DNA from: Rallus limicola
Taxonomy: Eukaryota; Chordata; Aves; Gruiformes; Rallidae
NCBI GenBank assembly: GCA_022605955.1
Contig: JAKCOZ010000010.1
Span: 806,001 to 870,000 of the forward strand
Length of the DNA: 64,000 nucleotides
Reading direction: 5' to 3'
In this document: positions 1-12,011 of the stretch, piece by piece
Numbering within the stretch: position 1 is the stretch's first letter
Layout: the number at the start of each line of letters is the position of its first letter
Notes under the pieces: model-generated
Seen by the model: the letters and a program-made list of their open reading frames with translations, nothing else
Databases searched by the model: none
Told to the model about the DNA's origin: nothing
Program-made: the position numbers and the translations under genes

Positions 1-3000
1 AAGCAAAGAGAATGATAGCTGCTTGGGGTCCCTTGGCTCAGTTGTGGAACAAGAGTATTGTTGAGCCCCTGGGCAATGAGGCAACACCAGGCTTAGCACT
101 GTAATAATTCCTTAGCCTTGCTAACTCTCGAATTTACACCATTTGTCATGTAGAACAGTGTTTGAATCATGGACAGGCACACTGTTGAACAAACAGAAGT
201 AACCTTCATCCTTTGTTTTCAGTTTCTTTATACTTTCATTTCTCTTCTTTCTTTAATAGTTGAAATTTAACTGAAATTGGTCGGGTTTGGTTTTTCTTTT
301 TTTTTTTTTTTTTTTGGGGGTACGGGGACGGTGGGGGTGTTGTGGGGCTTTTATCCCCCACCAGAATGCCCCAATGGCATTGTTAAGATTTCTGTGGAAT
401 TAAAGCACAGAGAGTCATATCCCTGAACGGTCATCAAGAGAAACAATTGCTAATGGGTAACTTCCTTTTTTTTTTTTTTTCTTAATAAAATTACCTCACA
501 GTCACTGTGAATTGTCCCTTTGCATACCATACCATTAGGAGGACTCTTTCATGCATATATAAGGCAGCCCTAGTTTACTCTAGTTTCATGGGCTCTGAGG
601 ATGTGATCCTCCATGGAAGCTAGGGATTAAGTTACCGTGAACCAAGGCTACTTTCCTCTTGAATGTGCACATCTACAGGAGTGATTAAGCCACCTTAAGA
701 CTGATGTCAATCCTGTAGTTGCTTTGTCTTAACTTTTCTAAGTTTATGAGTATTAGACATTAAATACCTATATGTAAGGCTCTTGTTATTTTGGTGTAAA
801 TAATATATCCAGATAAAGGAAAGTTTTAATTTGTGTTCTGCTGAGAAACAGGTGATATATTTTCATTCATTTGAAAATGGGCCCTTGAAACACTTCAGGC
901 ATATCACTGGAACTCTGGTACTGTGCATCTTACCATTAGTACCCTTACGATTTTCATGGACACAGCAAGAACTGTAATCGCTATTCCGTTCTCACTCCCT
1001 GTGGCAGATTTTACCACCTCCTGATAAAGGCCTTCTGTGTCATATTCCAAAAACCAGAGTAGGACATCCTGGGGAAAAAGTGCTTATTGTATCAGGTGGG
1101 TGATTTGACTCCACAGTCAAAACCTTGTGTCCCTGACCAAGATGCTGCCCTAACTTGTTTTAGACGTTGTATAAAAAAAAGTAAGTGTTGGCACTGCCTC
1201 ACAACACTTGCAGTCCAAGTAGTAATGGAAGGGGCAACAGAAAAAGTAGAAGAAATAATTAATACTGGTCAGCATACCAACTAAACCAAAATTAACCAGA
1301 TAATGATTTTCAATGCCAGTTTTAGAATATCCGAGCTGTGTGTGAGAGTGGATCACCCTCCTCAGGACTGTAACCACTGAGTGGCAACAGACTGTGAAAG
1401 CAGCAGGCTCACAGTCCCAGTTGCACTTTGGGTCTCCAAAGCCCCAGCTCATCCATTGGCTGTTTCCTACCATCCCTGCTGAAAAATGAGATTGAGTCAT
1501 TTGCATCTCAGCCTATTTTCAAAAGAAAGGAAGCAATTGCTATGGTTGTAACATTTTATGGTGGTAGAAATCAACAGAATTTCTCTAAAAAAAGGGCAGG
1601 ACTTGTACTCACAGCATGGTCCCCATCTGTTGTGCCTTGTCCAGACACAGGAGTTATACTTTGATCATTTTAGGAATATTGTATTAAATTAGTTACAAAT
1701 TCTGTAAGGAAGAAGTACATTTCCAAAAAAAAAACTCTTATGCCAATAAAGTGTAACAGTAATCATATATTTCACCTATTCCATTAGTTTTAAAATATAC
1801 ACATGCATGTAACAGCAGTATGAAATAGTTTACAAGCCTAACAACTACAACTGTGTCTCAGCACACAATAATTATATATTTTACCTAAATTTGCAATTAC
1901 ATGTTCAATTAGGTATCGTACCTTTACAGACTTCACTTTTTTGTATAATTGCAAGTGTTTTGAATCAAATGCTCGGAGCTAAGCATTTTAAAAATATTTA
2001 AAGGATTAGTGAGGTTCCCATACTGAATTGTTAAGGTATTCCTATGTAAAATAATTCATTGAATAATTATCTGTTAATATGCTTCCTGTATCCTGCATTT
2101 AACTGAGAGGTTTTTATGTATGTGTGCATGTCAACAGCATGATTGCTCTGTTAGTTGTTAAGACATTGTGATACAGTCTCCACAAACACTGGATATTTAT
2201 GGTTGGTATGTATGTTCTTCACTGTTAAAGACAGATAACATTACCTCAAAGGCCTACCCACCAACCCAAATGCTAATTTTTTTAAAGAGGATGTTGTTGG
2301 TGCTGCAGGAGATACTACTGTTACTGTAAATGTGGTTACATGGGGAAACAAAATTGAAATAGAAAAAAAAGCAATCAATATATAGAATGTGTAAATGATG
2401 AGATGTAAAATGGCAGAGGCTAGCAGAAGCGGTTGTTATAAAAGAGCATCTGTGCTCCCTTTCCATACTAACAGTATCTAATTAAAAATTATGAAAATAT
2501 TGGACTCCAATAATTGTAATTGGATTTTTCCTTTGTCTTTTTGACACGATGAATTCTGATGTAAATTTAGGTTATAAAGAATATGGGTCAGAAAACAAAA
2601 TGTATTGAAGACCTTCATGCACGTTGAGTACACTTGAAAATCTTCAAGGAATTTAGGATGATGTTTTGTTATTTCCAGAAAGACCAGTCTAGGGCTGTTG
2701 GACAACAAGGACGTTGTCGCAGTTTTGACAGAGAGAGAGAGGGCCAGGGGCTGAATCTTCTGCAGGCCTGCTTATAGCGCCTCTGAGAATCACATACAGG
2801 AGACAAAGACTGCACCAGAACCCGGAGTGCCAGGAAGGCTGCAAAGTTTGGCCCGTGGGCATTGGGATGTCTATTTGCATATAAATGTAAGCAGCTGCAG
2901 GCACCAAAAGCCGGGAAGGCTGGGGGAGGAGTAGGCGTGTTCAGGTACCCAGGTGGGGGAGTTTTGTCCCTGCAGCCCGAGCTGAAGCACGAGGAGTAAC

Positions 3001-5417
3001 TGGAGGAAAGGATCCATGGAGGAGGCAGAGACCCGACCTGCCCGGTGGAGAGGCTCCACGCTGGATGGAGCCGGTGGAGACATAGAGAAGATGCCGTGAC
3101 TTATGTTGGGATGAGCCCCTGCCAGCACAAGCGACCTACAGAGATGAGCCAAACAGGTTTGCTGGAGGAGGCATCATAGCCCCGTGGAGGACTGGGACTG
3201 AGAGACACTGTGATTTGTTGCTGCCTGCCAGAGCAGAGATCAAGCCCGGTGGGAAGAGATTTGCCTTGGAGAAAGTTCGTGGAGGACTGGCTCTTATGGG
3301 TGAGATCCTACGGTGCAGCAGGGGGAGGGTGTGTGGAATGGATGCCCCCATCCCGGCCGAGAAGGAAACCATCTTGCAAGGGACTGACTGAAGCCCCCAT
3401 CTCCTAGTCGCTGCCCCCCTGTCCTGTGCTGCGAGCAGGAGAGGGGAAGAAGGGAGCAAAATCATGGCTAAAGAGAAGTCTGCTTTAGAATGCAGGGTGG
3501 GGGGAAGGTGTTACCGAGACCCCCATTTCCCCAGTCCCTGCCCCTCCTGGGCTGCGTCCGGGAGGGAAGAAGGGAGCAAACTTCTAACTAAAGCCTGAGA
3601 GGAGGGAGTGGTGGGGGGAAAGTGTTGGCCTGGTTGCATTTAAGATTGTTGGCTGCACTCCTGACTCTGGTTCTTTTTCACTGTTTTCTCTTTAGCGTAG
3701 TGTAATAAATTAGATAACTTTCTCTTCAGCACTCTGTGTTGAGTCTGTTTTGCCCGCGTCATTAATGAGTTTGATTCTTGAGCCGCCCAATTATATTTAT
3801 TTCTCCCCTGTCCAACTAGGAAGGGGAATAATAGACTGATTTTGGGTGGTCGTCTGGCCTTTAGCCAGGACTCAACCACCACAGATGTCATTCTTTTTTT
3901 CTCAGAATTAAGAGAATAATTAGACCTCCAAATATGCAGAGCATTTTAGTGGCATTATTTCACTCTGTTAATGCCTTTTACCTTACCCGTCACTTTGTTG
4001 GTTCACATTCATGGCAGCATAGACAAAAATCAGTAAAATTATCGAAATGATTAATGTTTTATTTTTAAGATGCCTTTTTGTTGTGTTTAAACAGCATAGG
4101 AATGTAGTAGCTATTTCTCCCTGAACTGTGGCCATTGTGAACAATGTTTGCATAAAGCATGCTCAAAGGAGAAGAGAATGGTGAGACTACCCCAAGTATT
4201 AACATGACAACATAGAGGCTTTGTTTGGATATTAAAGTCATTGAACTTTGGATGAGTTGGTTTTGTGCGGGGATACATTTACCTAACCTGCTCTGATGGA
4301 TAAGGGATTTTAGCAACTCGGTTAAATGAAATTATAGAAATTGATGATGAGACAGCAGTTCTATTTGCTCGTCTTATTTGGACAGTTTAGACTTGGTTAT
4401 GGTGAATGGGAAATAGTAGACTTTTTAGTCTTGCTTTTTTTAGCATCTGCTATTTAACCTATAGAGTGAAGGTCTGTTGAGAGGGAGTACATAATGCTTA
4501 ATTTAGTTTATAATTTGCAAGCTAAGTTTTACACTATGTCTTATATACCTAGGCCACGTAGCATGGGACTGTTTGTTAGCATTTGCATAAATAAAGACTT
4601 GTTTGATATTTGTAGTCAGGTTGTTGGAGATAAACGCATTATGTTCCTGCAGTGGGCTCTGGGCCTCTGCCAACAGATGAAGAAATCTAAATAATTAAAA
4701 GGATCACAGCTCCACAGTCTTTTAAGTTTCAGCATCTGCTCAAGAATTTTTATTCTGTTGCTAGTATCTGTGCTTCTTTCAGGTATTTCCTTTTATCATC
4801 ACAGATGAGTAGGAATTGTTCAGACATGATTATACTGTTGGACATTAAAACCTTGCAAACATTGGTGGAAGCTGGACACTTACTGGGCCATGCAGCACAG
4901 TACAGAGAAGCCTGGCCTGACACTGAATGCTAGCTCCTCCCAGGGCGAGAAGTAAGACCACATCACAGGCCTACCGTACACAGATTATTAACTCATGTCT
5001 TTAAGTACTTAGTAAACCACATGCAAGTCTTATCAGTTTGGCTGTGGAACTCTTACCAGTGCAGAAACTGCCTTAGAAACCAAGTCAGCTGGGAAGATCA
5101 CAGCTGTTAAGAAGAGAAACTATTTTTTGTCTGTGCTCCTGGAATGCTCATGGGGGAACCCCTGGTATGAGATCCATTGCCATATCAACCTAAAATATGT
5201 ATATAGGATATATAGGCACTGAAAGTGCCCCAGGGTTCTCTGCAACAGTTGACAGCACTAGACTGATGCCTATTTGTCTGAATCTTTGCCATTTATGTTC
5301 CTACTAGCACTGTACTGGTAGCTTTTCAGGGCTTTTTTGAATTTATTTGTTGTGATATGAAAGAAGATAAGAATTTGAAGATGTCTTCTGTATTTATATC
5401 TTCTTCCTTCTTTACAG
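1..5417 (+). other. ADCY1: ADCY1 intron (3' part of provisional intron 2)
   Basis: AT-rich intronic sequence ending in a pyrimidine-rich tract and AG just before the first exon. No upstream ADCY1 exon was recognised here, so exons 1-2 probably lie before the window. It holds homopolymer T runs near 297-315 and 466-480 and a long sense-oriented LTR at 2715-3883. I see nothing else specific in 500-2700 or 3890-5400. Confidence 0.8.
2715..3883 (+). mobile_element. Solo LTR of an avian endogenous retrovirus
   Basis: This GC-richer block begins TGTCGCAG and ends CCACCACA, giving the TG...CA ends of an LTR. It is flanked by GACGT (2710-2714) and GATGT (3884-3888), a 5-bp target-site duplication differing by one CpG-to-TpG change. 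A segment near 2770-2815 resembles 42770-42815, so the truncated LTR there belongs to the same family. An AATAAA polyadenylation signal lies at 3704-3709. Length is about 1.17 kb with no internal retroviral genes, so it is best read as a solo LTR. It sits in the same orientation as ADCY1. Overlapping ORFs inside it look fortuitous. Confidence 0.8.
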
Positions 5418-5529
5418 CATTTTGTTTGCAGACATTGTGGGGTTCACTAGTTTGGCATCACAGTGTACTGCTCAAGAGCTGGTGAAGCTACTGAATGAAC
5501 TCTTTGGCAAATTTGATGAATTAGCTACA
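5418..5529 (+). CDS. ADCY1: ADCY1 coding exon (provisional exon 3), start of C1a core
   Basis: This 112-nt exon has acceptor TTTACAG and donor GTAAGT. Its first base completes a codon begun in the previous exon, and 37 complete codons follow (fragment residues 1-37), starting [11 protein letters not shown]. The Asp of the FADIVGF motif is the first metal-binding aspartate of class III adenylyl cyclase C1a domains, which convert ATP to cAMP at the C1/C2 interface. The following segment runs through the [18 protein letters not shown] helix. The sequence closely matches ADCY1 as known from mammals. Other membrane adenylyl cyclases share this motif, so the assignment to type 1 comes from downstream exons. 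No start codon is expected here. Confidence 0.97.
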
Positions 5530-8500
5530 GTAAGTACGACATTCTTATTACAATTTAATTTAAATTCCCTTCTGAAAACTGATGTATGTTACATGTTAGA
5601 AATCTATTTAAGACTAATTTATCTCAGTGTGTCATGAATTTCTAAAGCTTCCATTTTTCATTAATATTCTGGAGAGAAAACAGTCTGTTTTAATTGTTTA
5701 GGAAAGAAAGTTACGTATTTTAAAATATGCTTTCTTTCCCCCCCTCTTGGGAGGTCATCAGTGTTCTTCATTGGTTTTGTTTGCACAAAATAGAGAAGAT
5801 ATTTCAATATTTCAATTTCTTTTTCTGCATAGAAAATAACAGAATAAGGGAAATATTAATATTGGTAGTATGGCATAAAAATAATTTCTGTGATAATCAG
5901 AAACTAGAGAGTAAAATCAGTTCTTCACAGAGAGCACTCCTTGTCATGGAAATAATTACAGCTTTTCAGAGACATTGCTGTAGGCAAGATGGGATCCATG
6001 TCATAACTGGTGCTTATGTTTTGGTCATGGCACTTATATTGTGCCAGAATCCCCAAGGAAAAGAAAATGAGAGAAATGTTCCTTGCCTATGACTCCTAGC
6101 AGTCTAATAGTACCACAAGGATCTGATGAGATATGAGAGGAATGAATGTGCCTGAAAAAGTCGCACATCTTGTTTTGAATTACATCTAACAGTATGCTGA
6201 AAATGTGTTTTCCCCTTTAAAAAACAAAAGATCAAATCAGTCTTGTTTGCCAGCCATGTTCTCAGAACCTTCATTTCTGAGAAGTACCACTTCTGCATAA
6301 ATTATGGTCCTTCACTATCCAGGTTATCTAGTCTTCAGGCTCTGATCTGCAGCCTAAAGAAGATATTTCTTCAGGTCCCCAACATAAACAGCATCCAAAC
6401 TCACTTCTTGATGTAATCTTCCACATGAGAGATCTGAAGCCTGTGGACATTTTTGCATCTAGGGTCTCTTCTTGATAAACAGGTCTTAAGGACCCCAAGG
6501 AGACAGAAATCTGCTCTACAAGATGCCATGTTGAGGAAGACCTATTCTTAATTATATGGGTTGTTTTTTGATCGAGTGTTATGCCCTGATTTACACTAGA
6601 TTTTCAAGTAATAGCAGAGAGGAACTGTTGTGTGTTCCTGTTTTCCAATAAAAGCAGATTAACTTAGATCCTATGTGCATTTTTTGGTATGAATTCATAA
6701 CACACTTACTTTTGTGTAAACACTTCATTACTGGGTCTACTGGCAGTGCCTTAAGGAAACCACAGGCCCCCAGCCCAGAGTACTTCATAGGTGTATATAC
6801 CTTAGAAATTAAAGGGATGGCCATATAGATGTTCACTGGAAAGCTTAAATTACTTTAAAAATTCAAATAATCTCCTTTAATTTCATTACTGAATTTCACC
6901 CACCAAGTGTCAATAAGTCTCTCTTTCTATATCCTGTTTGTTGGATATTTATGGTAAGGTTTGTTCTTTTTTAAATGCTTCTCCTTTTTTGCATCACAGT
7001 AGCTTCAAATATAGTTACAGCATGTGACAGGGAGTTCTGAAGATAAACCTTAGATTTCAATTAATTGTCATTCAACTCCTCTGAAAGTTTGTGCATTCAA
7101 TTAATAGAAAGGGAAGAAAATTCCTGATCTTGCTCCCTAGTAGAAATTATTTGTTCTTTTATCAGTCCTTTCTTTTTTATACGCCTCTAGAACAAAATAT
7201 GTTTTTCAAACGCTTATCTTGTACAGGTTACATTACCTTATAAATCACTTTGAACTCTATTAGGAGAGGAGGTGATCAGAATACAATACTCAAAATAATG
7301 GCATGTTTTCTATGTTCACAATAGCACTGTTCAGTTTCTTAAAGAAACCGTCTTAGGTTATTCACGTTTGGTCCCCTTAGTAACTTTTCAGTCTATGGGC
7401 CAAATTTAGTCACTTTAAAGAAACTGAGTCTCAAAAATACAAAGCTAAACAAACATGAGTGACAGTGTTGTAGGGACTGGCACTGATACGAATGCCTCAG
7501 GGTTCATTTGTGTGTCTGGTTACTGAAGTATGTGTAATGTTACAGTATTTAGGCACCCTGATTTTCTATAACAATTTTGGGTAAGTTTGCCTGTTCTGCA
7601 GAGGTTCCCTCTGTACTGTACATGATGATAAGAAGCCACCTTTCTGAATATATATAGTTAAGTTTTTCGTAAGACCAAATGAGAAATAGAAAAAAAAATT
7701 ACCTTTAGAGCTCATACTTAAAGAAATATAAAGAAAATTACCTTTCAAATAGAAAGAATTAATTTGCGTTGATTTCTGTTGGATTTTATTTGTGGTTCAG
7801 GCTTGGTTTACTTAGTTCAGGCTCTTGTGAAGTTTCTCACTTTCTTCCAGTTTCAGTTAACTAGAGTAGCTTTATGCAGACTCAGATTTTGCCCTACTGA
7901 TAGCCATTCTGCATTACATATTATCAATGAATACTTTAAACAACTGATCTTAGCATGAGATCTTCAGATGCCTTGCAATTAATTTTCAACACTGTAGCTT
8001 GCTTTCAGTTTGTCATTCAGCAGCTTAATTGTAAGAATGACAAATTTTAGTTGTACAGTAATTTGCACTGTGTGTTTTTTTTATGTTCCAAGGATTTGAC
8101 ACAATGACACTTAGGCAGAGTGCCTTGCTGCTTTATATTTATATTTATTGTATATTTCAGTGCATTCATTCTTTAGTTGTGCCATGGATTTACTGCGAAT
8201 AAAGGAGACTTTAAAGGCTGTATTTACCCTAGTAGCATCACACAGAGCTCCTCATGTCCCTAGTCATGTACTCTTCATGGTCACAGCTCCACTATCTTGT
8301 GATACAGTTCATCTACACCCAAAATGTTCTAGCTGCAACAACTCATCTTAATAGAAGAGGCATTTTTGTAGCATCCTGCATCATAATGAAACAGGTTTGC
8401 TTTTTAGAGAAGTTTTAATCTTTAATTGTTCATTTCTGTGGTAGAATTTTCTCACCTTCCTTCGTCTAACCTTCATGGGCAATTAAGTATTTGTGTTTAC

Positions 8501-8721
8501 AGATTCAGTTATTTCTCTTTCAATTTCAATGTTACTGCATCTTGAACTTCTAAGATTTTCTATTTAAAAGTAGAGAAGGATATGTGAAGTATAGGCATTT
8601 TTCAAATGACAACACTAGAAGAGAACTTTGAAATTCCGAATGAAGAATCTTACTTTTTTATTACACTTCTGGCTCTTCATCTTTTAGCCAGACTGACACA
8701 CACCACTTCCTTGTTTTGCAG

Positions 8722-8755
8722 TTATGTATATCTTCAGTTATGTATATCTTCAGTT
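8722..8755. repeat. Short tandem repeat, about 16 bp x 2
   Basis: The unit TTATGTATATCTTCAG occurs twice in immediate succession, just before the CR1 fragment. It is a small local duplication with no evident function. Confidence 0.7.
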
Positions 8756-8779
8756 GGCTCTTACATGAGCCAGCAATGG

Positions 8780-9310
8780 ACACTTGCAACCCAAAATGCC
8801 AACTGCATCCTGGGTTGCATCAAAAGAAGTGTGGCCAGCAGATTGAGAGAGGTGATTCTCCCCCTCTACTCTGCTCTGGTGAGGCCCTACCTGGAGTACT
8901 GTGTCTAACTCCGGAGCCCTCAGCACAAGAAGGACATGGACCTCTTGGAGCAGGTCCAGAGGAGAGCCACAAGGATGATCAGAGGGCTGGAGCACCGACC
9001 TGATGAGGACAGGCTGAAAGAGTTGGGCTTGTTCAGCATGGAGAAGGGGAGACTTTATAGGGGCCTTCCACTACCTGAAGGTAACCTACATGAAAGCTGG
9101 GTGTCGTGGTTTTACCCCAGCTGTGGGCCGAGATCCACGCAGCTGCCTACTCCTGCTTTCATTTTAACTCCCAAACACAGCATTCCATCCGCTGCTACAA
9201 ATGAAGTTAACTCTATCCTGACTGAAACCAGGACACTGGGGAAGGACTGTTTGTAAGGGTATATAGTGATTGGATAAGTGGCAAGTTAAGGCAAGTGGCA
9301 AGTTAAGTTA
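8780..9310 (+). mobile_element. CR1 LINE 3' fragment, interrupted by an insertion
   Basis: Sequence encoding the end of the CR1 reverse transcriptase ORF is visible in two frames. One frame gives residues like [18 protein letters not shown] and then a stop; another gives [24 protein letters not shown]. It is therefore degraded. The CR1 body breaks at GAAAGCTGGG (to 9101) and resumes at GAAGGACTG (from 9241) after a 134-bp insert plus target-site duplication. The 3' part decays after about 9290 into a short GGCAAGTTAA repeat. CR1 is the dominant avian LINE, and such 5'-truncated copies are non-functional. Confidence 0.88.
9102..9235 (-). mobile_element. 134-bp LTR-like element nested in CR1
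   Basis: The insert starts TGTCGTGGTTTTACCCC and ends TGAAACCAGGACA, so its two ends are short imperfect inverted repeats (TGTC(G/C)TGGTTT). It is flanked on both sides by CTGGG (9097-9101 and 9236-9240), a perfect 5-bp target-site duplication within CR1. Read on the minus strand it begins TGTCCTGGTTTCAG, like the LTRs at 42286 and 58523. It is probably an internally deleted LTR. A small non-autonomous element with LTR-like ends is the alternative. Confidence 0.8.
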
Positions 9311-9373
9311 ATGAACTTAACAATGTTGCTGCTGAGCATTAAGTAAGATTTTTAATAAGTTTCTCTGCTGGTT

Positions 9374-9411
9374 GTTTTTTTGTTTTTGTTTTTTTTTTTT
9401 TTTTTTTTTTA
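9374..9411. repeat. T-rich low-complexity tract
   Basis: A run of T interrupted only by a few G residues near its start, followed by a non-repetitive intron sequence. Confidence 0.85.
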
Positions 9412-11149
9412 CTGCATCAAGAATAGTCCTGTGCTGTGCTTTTGAACTAGCTATTGCTGGAAGCAATCACTTGAAGAAACTGATTATATTGAATCTATAG
9501 AATGACTTTAGTTTATATGAAGATAGTGATGATGTATTTTTAAAATATAAAATGAGCAAAGTTTTGTGGGCTTGTTAAGATGGGAAAGTTAGTGCTGCTA
9601 AACATAAACTTTCAGCATGAAACACTTTGGAAGTGGGTAAGCGTGCACTAGGGGGCGGTGTTTACAAAGGCTAATTTTCAGGAGACTTGTCTCCCCAAGT
9701 TGTCTTGATAGTGCAGACAGAGGATCCCACTGAGGTAGACCTTACATGTAAGTTAATGTATATGCCTGCAACACTATAGGATCAAGGACTAATGAAGTGT
9801 GTGTAAAGTGAAGCTAAACTGTGGGACAGTTTTCCAGGGAGGATGATAATGTCACACACTTAAACTGTTGTAGGAATATATAAATGGGTAGGTAGCACAG
9901 AGGTTAGGATCTGCCTAACCTCCTTTATGTTGCTTTTTAGATAATAGGGTACTGTGCTTGGTATGCAATTTCTCTGTCATAACTTTTTTCATCATTTGCA
10001 TGCTTGTGGTAAATTACCAAATTCTTCCTGAGTTTGTATTCTGCAAATCTGAGATTTGTGTGATTGTATAGAACTGTGTTGGACTGTTCTGATCACCTTT
10101 ATATGCTTGCAGTGTGGGCATTTGTGCTGAAACAAATTGTTTTAACTCCTTGTGGAGTAAGCACAGAGAAAGGTAGTTGTGGAGTTCAATGTATGTGATC
10201 CAAGGGGGATGTCTGATTGCACTCCAGAAGTACCTGTTCCACTTCATTGTTGTAAAGGCAGTTGACCGATAACCCAGATGTATATTTTAGCTGTCTAGTA
10301 TACTCTGCATGTACAGTCCTACCTAGAGCCGTTTACCCATGTGTGGATTTTTTTATATGGAGCATAGCAGTACATCAGGGGAGCAGCCATCAGGATGTCT
10401 CGTCAGTCTATGCGGGCATGACTCCTTCCTTGGAGTCCAGAAACACTGTCCTGAGAAGAGTCAGCTTTGATTTTCTCAAGCCAAACTTTTTCTCTCCTTG
10501 ATATGGAGATCTTTCTGGAAACTATTTATGACAACTGTATAAAATATCTTACTCGTTCTTCTCACACCATCATTTTTCAGTAATCTGCCAAGTGGAGTAG
10601 AATGGATATTTCCACTGATCGGGTCTTGAAGATTTCCCATGCTTTTTTATTTGCAGCGTGACCAAATTTCATATATTCGTTTGTTTACAACTGTGACAGA
10701 TCTTTTTAAAATCCTACCTATTGTGTTGTTTACAGAAGACTTTGGAAAAAAAATCCCTTTTCTGAAATTAAGATATTAGTTTTTTGATATTTTATAGTGT
10801 ACTTGGTTTAGGGTTTTTTTCTCATGAGATATTCCTCCTCATAAAAAGACTGCATCTTAGAGAATAGTCAATGAAAGCTGGGAAGGAGATAAGCATGCCT
10901 GTCCTCGTATGTGATCATACAAAATATTCTTGCTAAAATCCTTTTTTCATTTTCAAGTAAATTAACATATGTGACTCTTACACAGGTTCTTACTCTCCAG
11001 GACATTCAAACATGTAACCTTGTACTTTAATAAAATTACTCTCTATATGGAGAAGGGAAAGAATTTATTGTAAGAATTGCAATGCACAGAAGAGGTAGGC
11101 CACAAACCTTCCACAGGCACTTGAAGCAGTAAGGCATTCACTGTACCTC

Positions 11150-12011
11150 TCAAAGTGTCATGATTCAGAACCAGATAGACTCATTTGGCAGAGGTTAAAT
11201 CCCCTTACGTTCCAACCAACCTCAGATTGCTCTGGGTGGCAGGGGGTAGCTGGGCATAACTCCTGAGTGAGGTTCAATTAGGTGTTTTATTGTGACCAAG
11301 TCTTCGGAACAGAATTACAACTCAAAATGAAGTCAAGAGTCCAGTCACTTTATTTGGCCCACAGCAAGAGTGCAAGAGCAGGGGTTAAGAAAGAGAAAAG
11401 AGTGAAAGAGAGTGCAATAGGTACCACCACAGATACGCAGCATCCCATCAGTCTGATGTCTTCAGGTCCAGTGAGGTAACGTTCCTCCCCATCTTTGTTG
11501 GTCTTGCCTTTTTACAGTGTTATGTCATTGCATAGTCAATAAGTTCTTGGCATAGCCACACCTCCAACCTGGTAGCAGGATGCATGTCCACTACTGATTG
11601 CAGAGGGTCCCCAAAAGTTCAAGAGGGTCCCAAGCCCGCTCACACTTTGTCCTTCAGTTGACCCTGGTTCTGGGCACATGCACAGAGGACTTGGGATACA
11701 TGCTTTGAGATAAGCCACTTTGAGATAAAAAAGATGTATATCCCTTCCTGATGGGTGGAATTCACTTTGTCACGTGGGTTTCATGGGGATGAGGTTTTAT
11801 GGTGATTGAGAGAGAGGAAAGAGGGGGGTAGGGTTCTGTTGGCAATTGTTAAGGCATATCTCTAGTCCCTTACATAAACAAAGGAGTGGACTAGTAATTC
11901 TGGGAACAGGTATCAGCTCCCGGGTATCTTCTATCTGTCTGTGTTCAAACCTGTTGAAAGGTGGGGGAAGCTCAAAAGTGGTGTCTGGCCCATAACCATC
12001 AGGCTTAGCCA
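11150..12011 (-). mobile_element. Probable antisense LTR (solo or truncated)
   Basis: This block differs in composition from its surroundings. It contains, on the minus strand, a CCAAATAAAG-type polyadenylation signal (+ strand ACTTTATTTGG near 11349). The segment around 11418-11456 resembles 36152-36203 (shared GTGCAATAG, CAGCATCC and GTCTGA words), so the two are copies of one repeat family. Avian LTRs of this size are common. Boundaries are approximate, and I could not find a convincing target-site duplication. Confidence 0.5.

Noticed and set aside
3136..3465. Overlapping ORFs on both strands
   Set aside because: They fall in the GC-rich solo LTR and are explained by composition.
5727..6092. 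121-codon + strand ORF in an intron
   Set aside because: No recognisable domain, AT-rich and low in coding character. It crosses no splice signals and fits chance.
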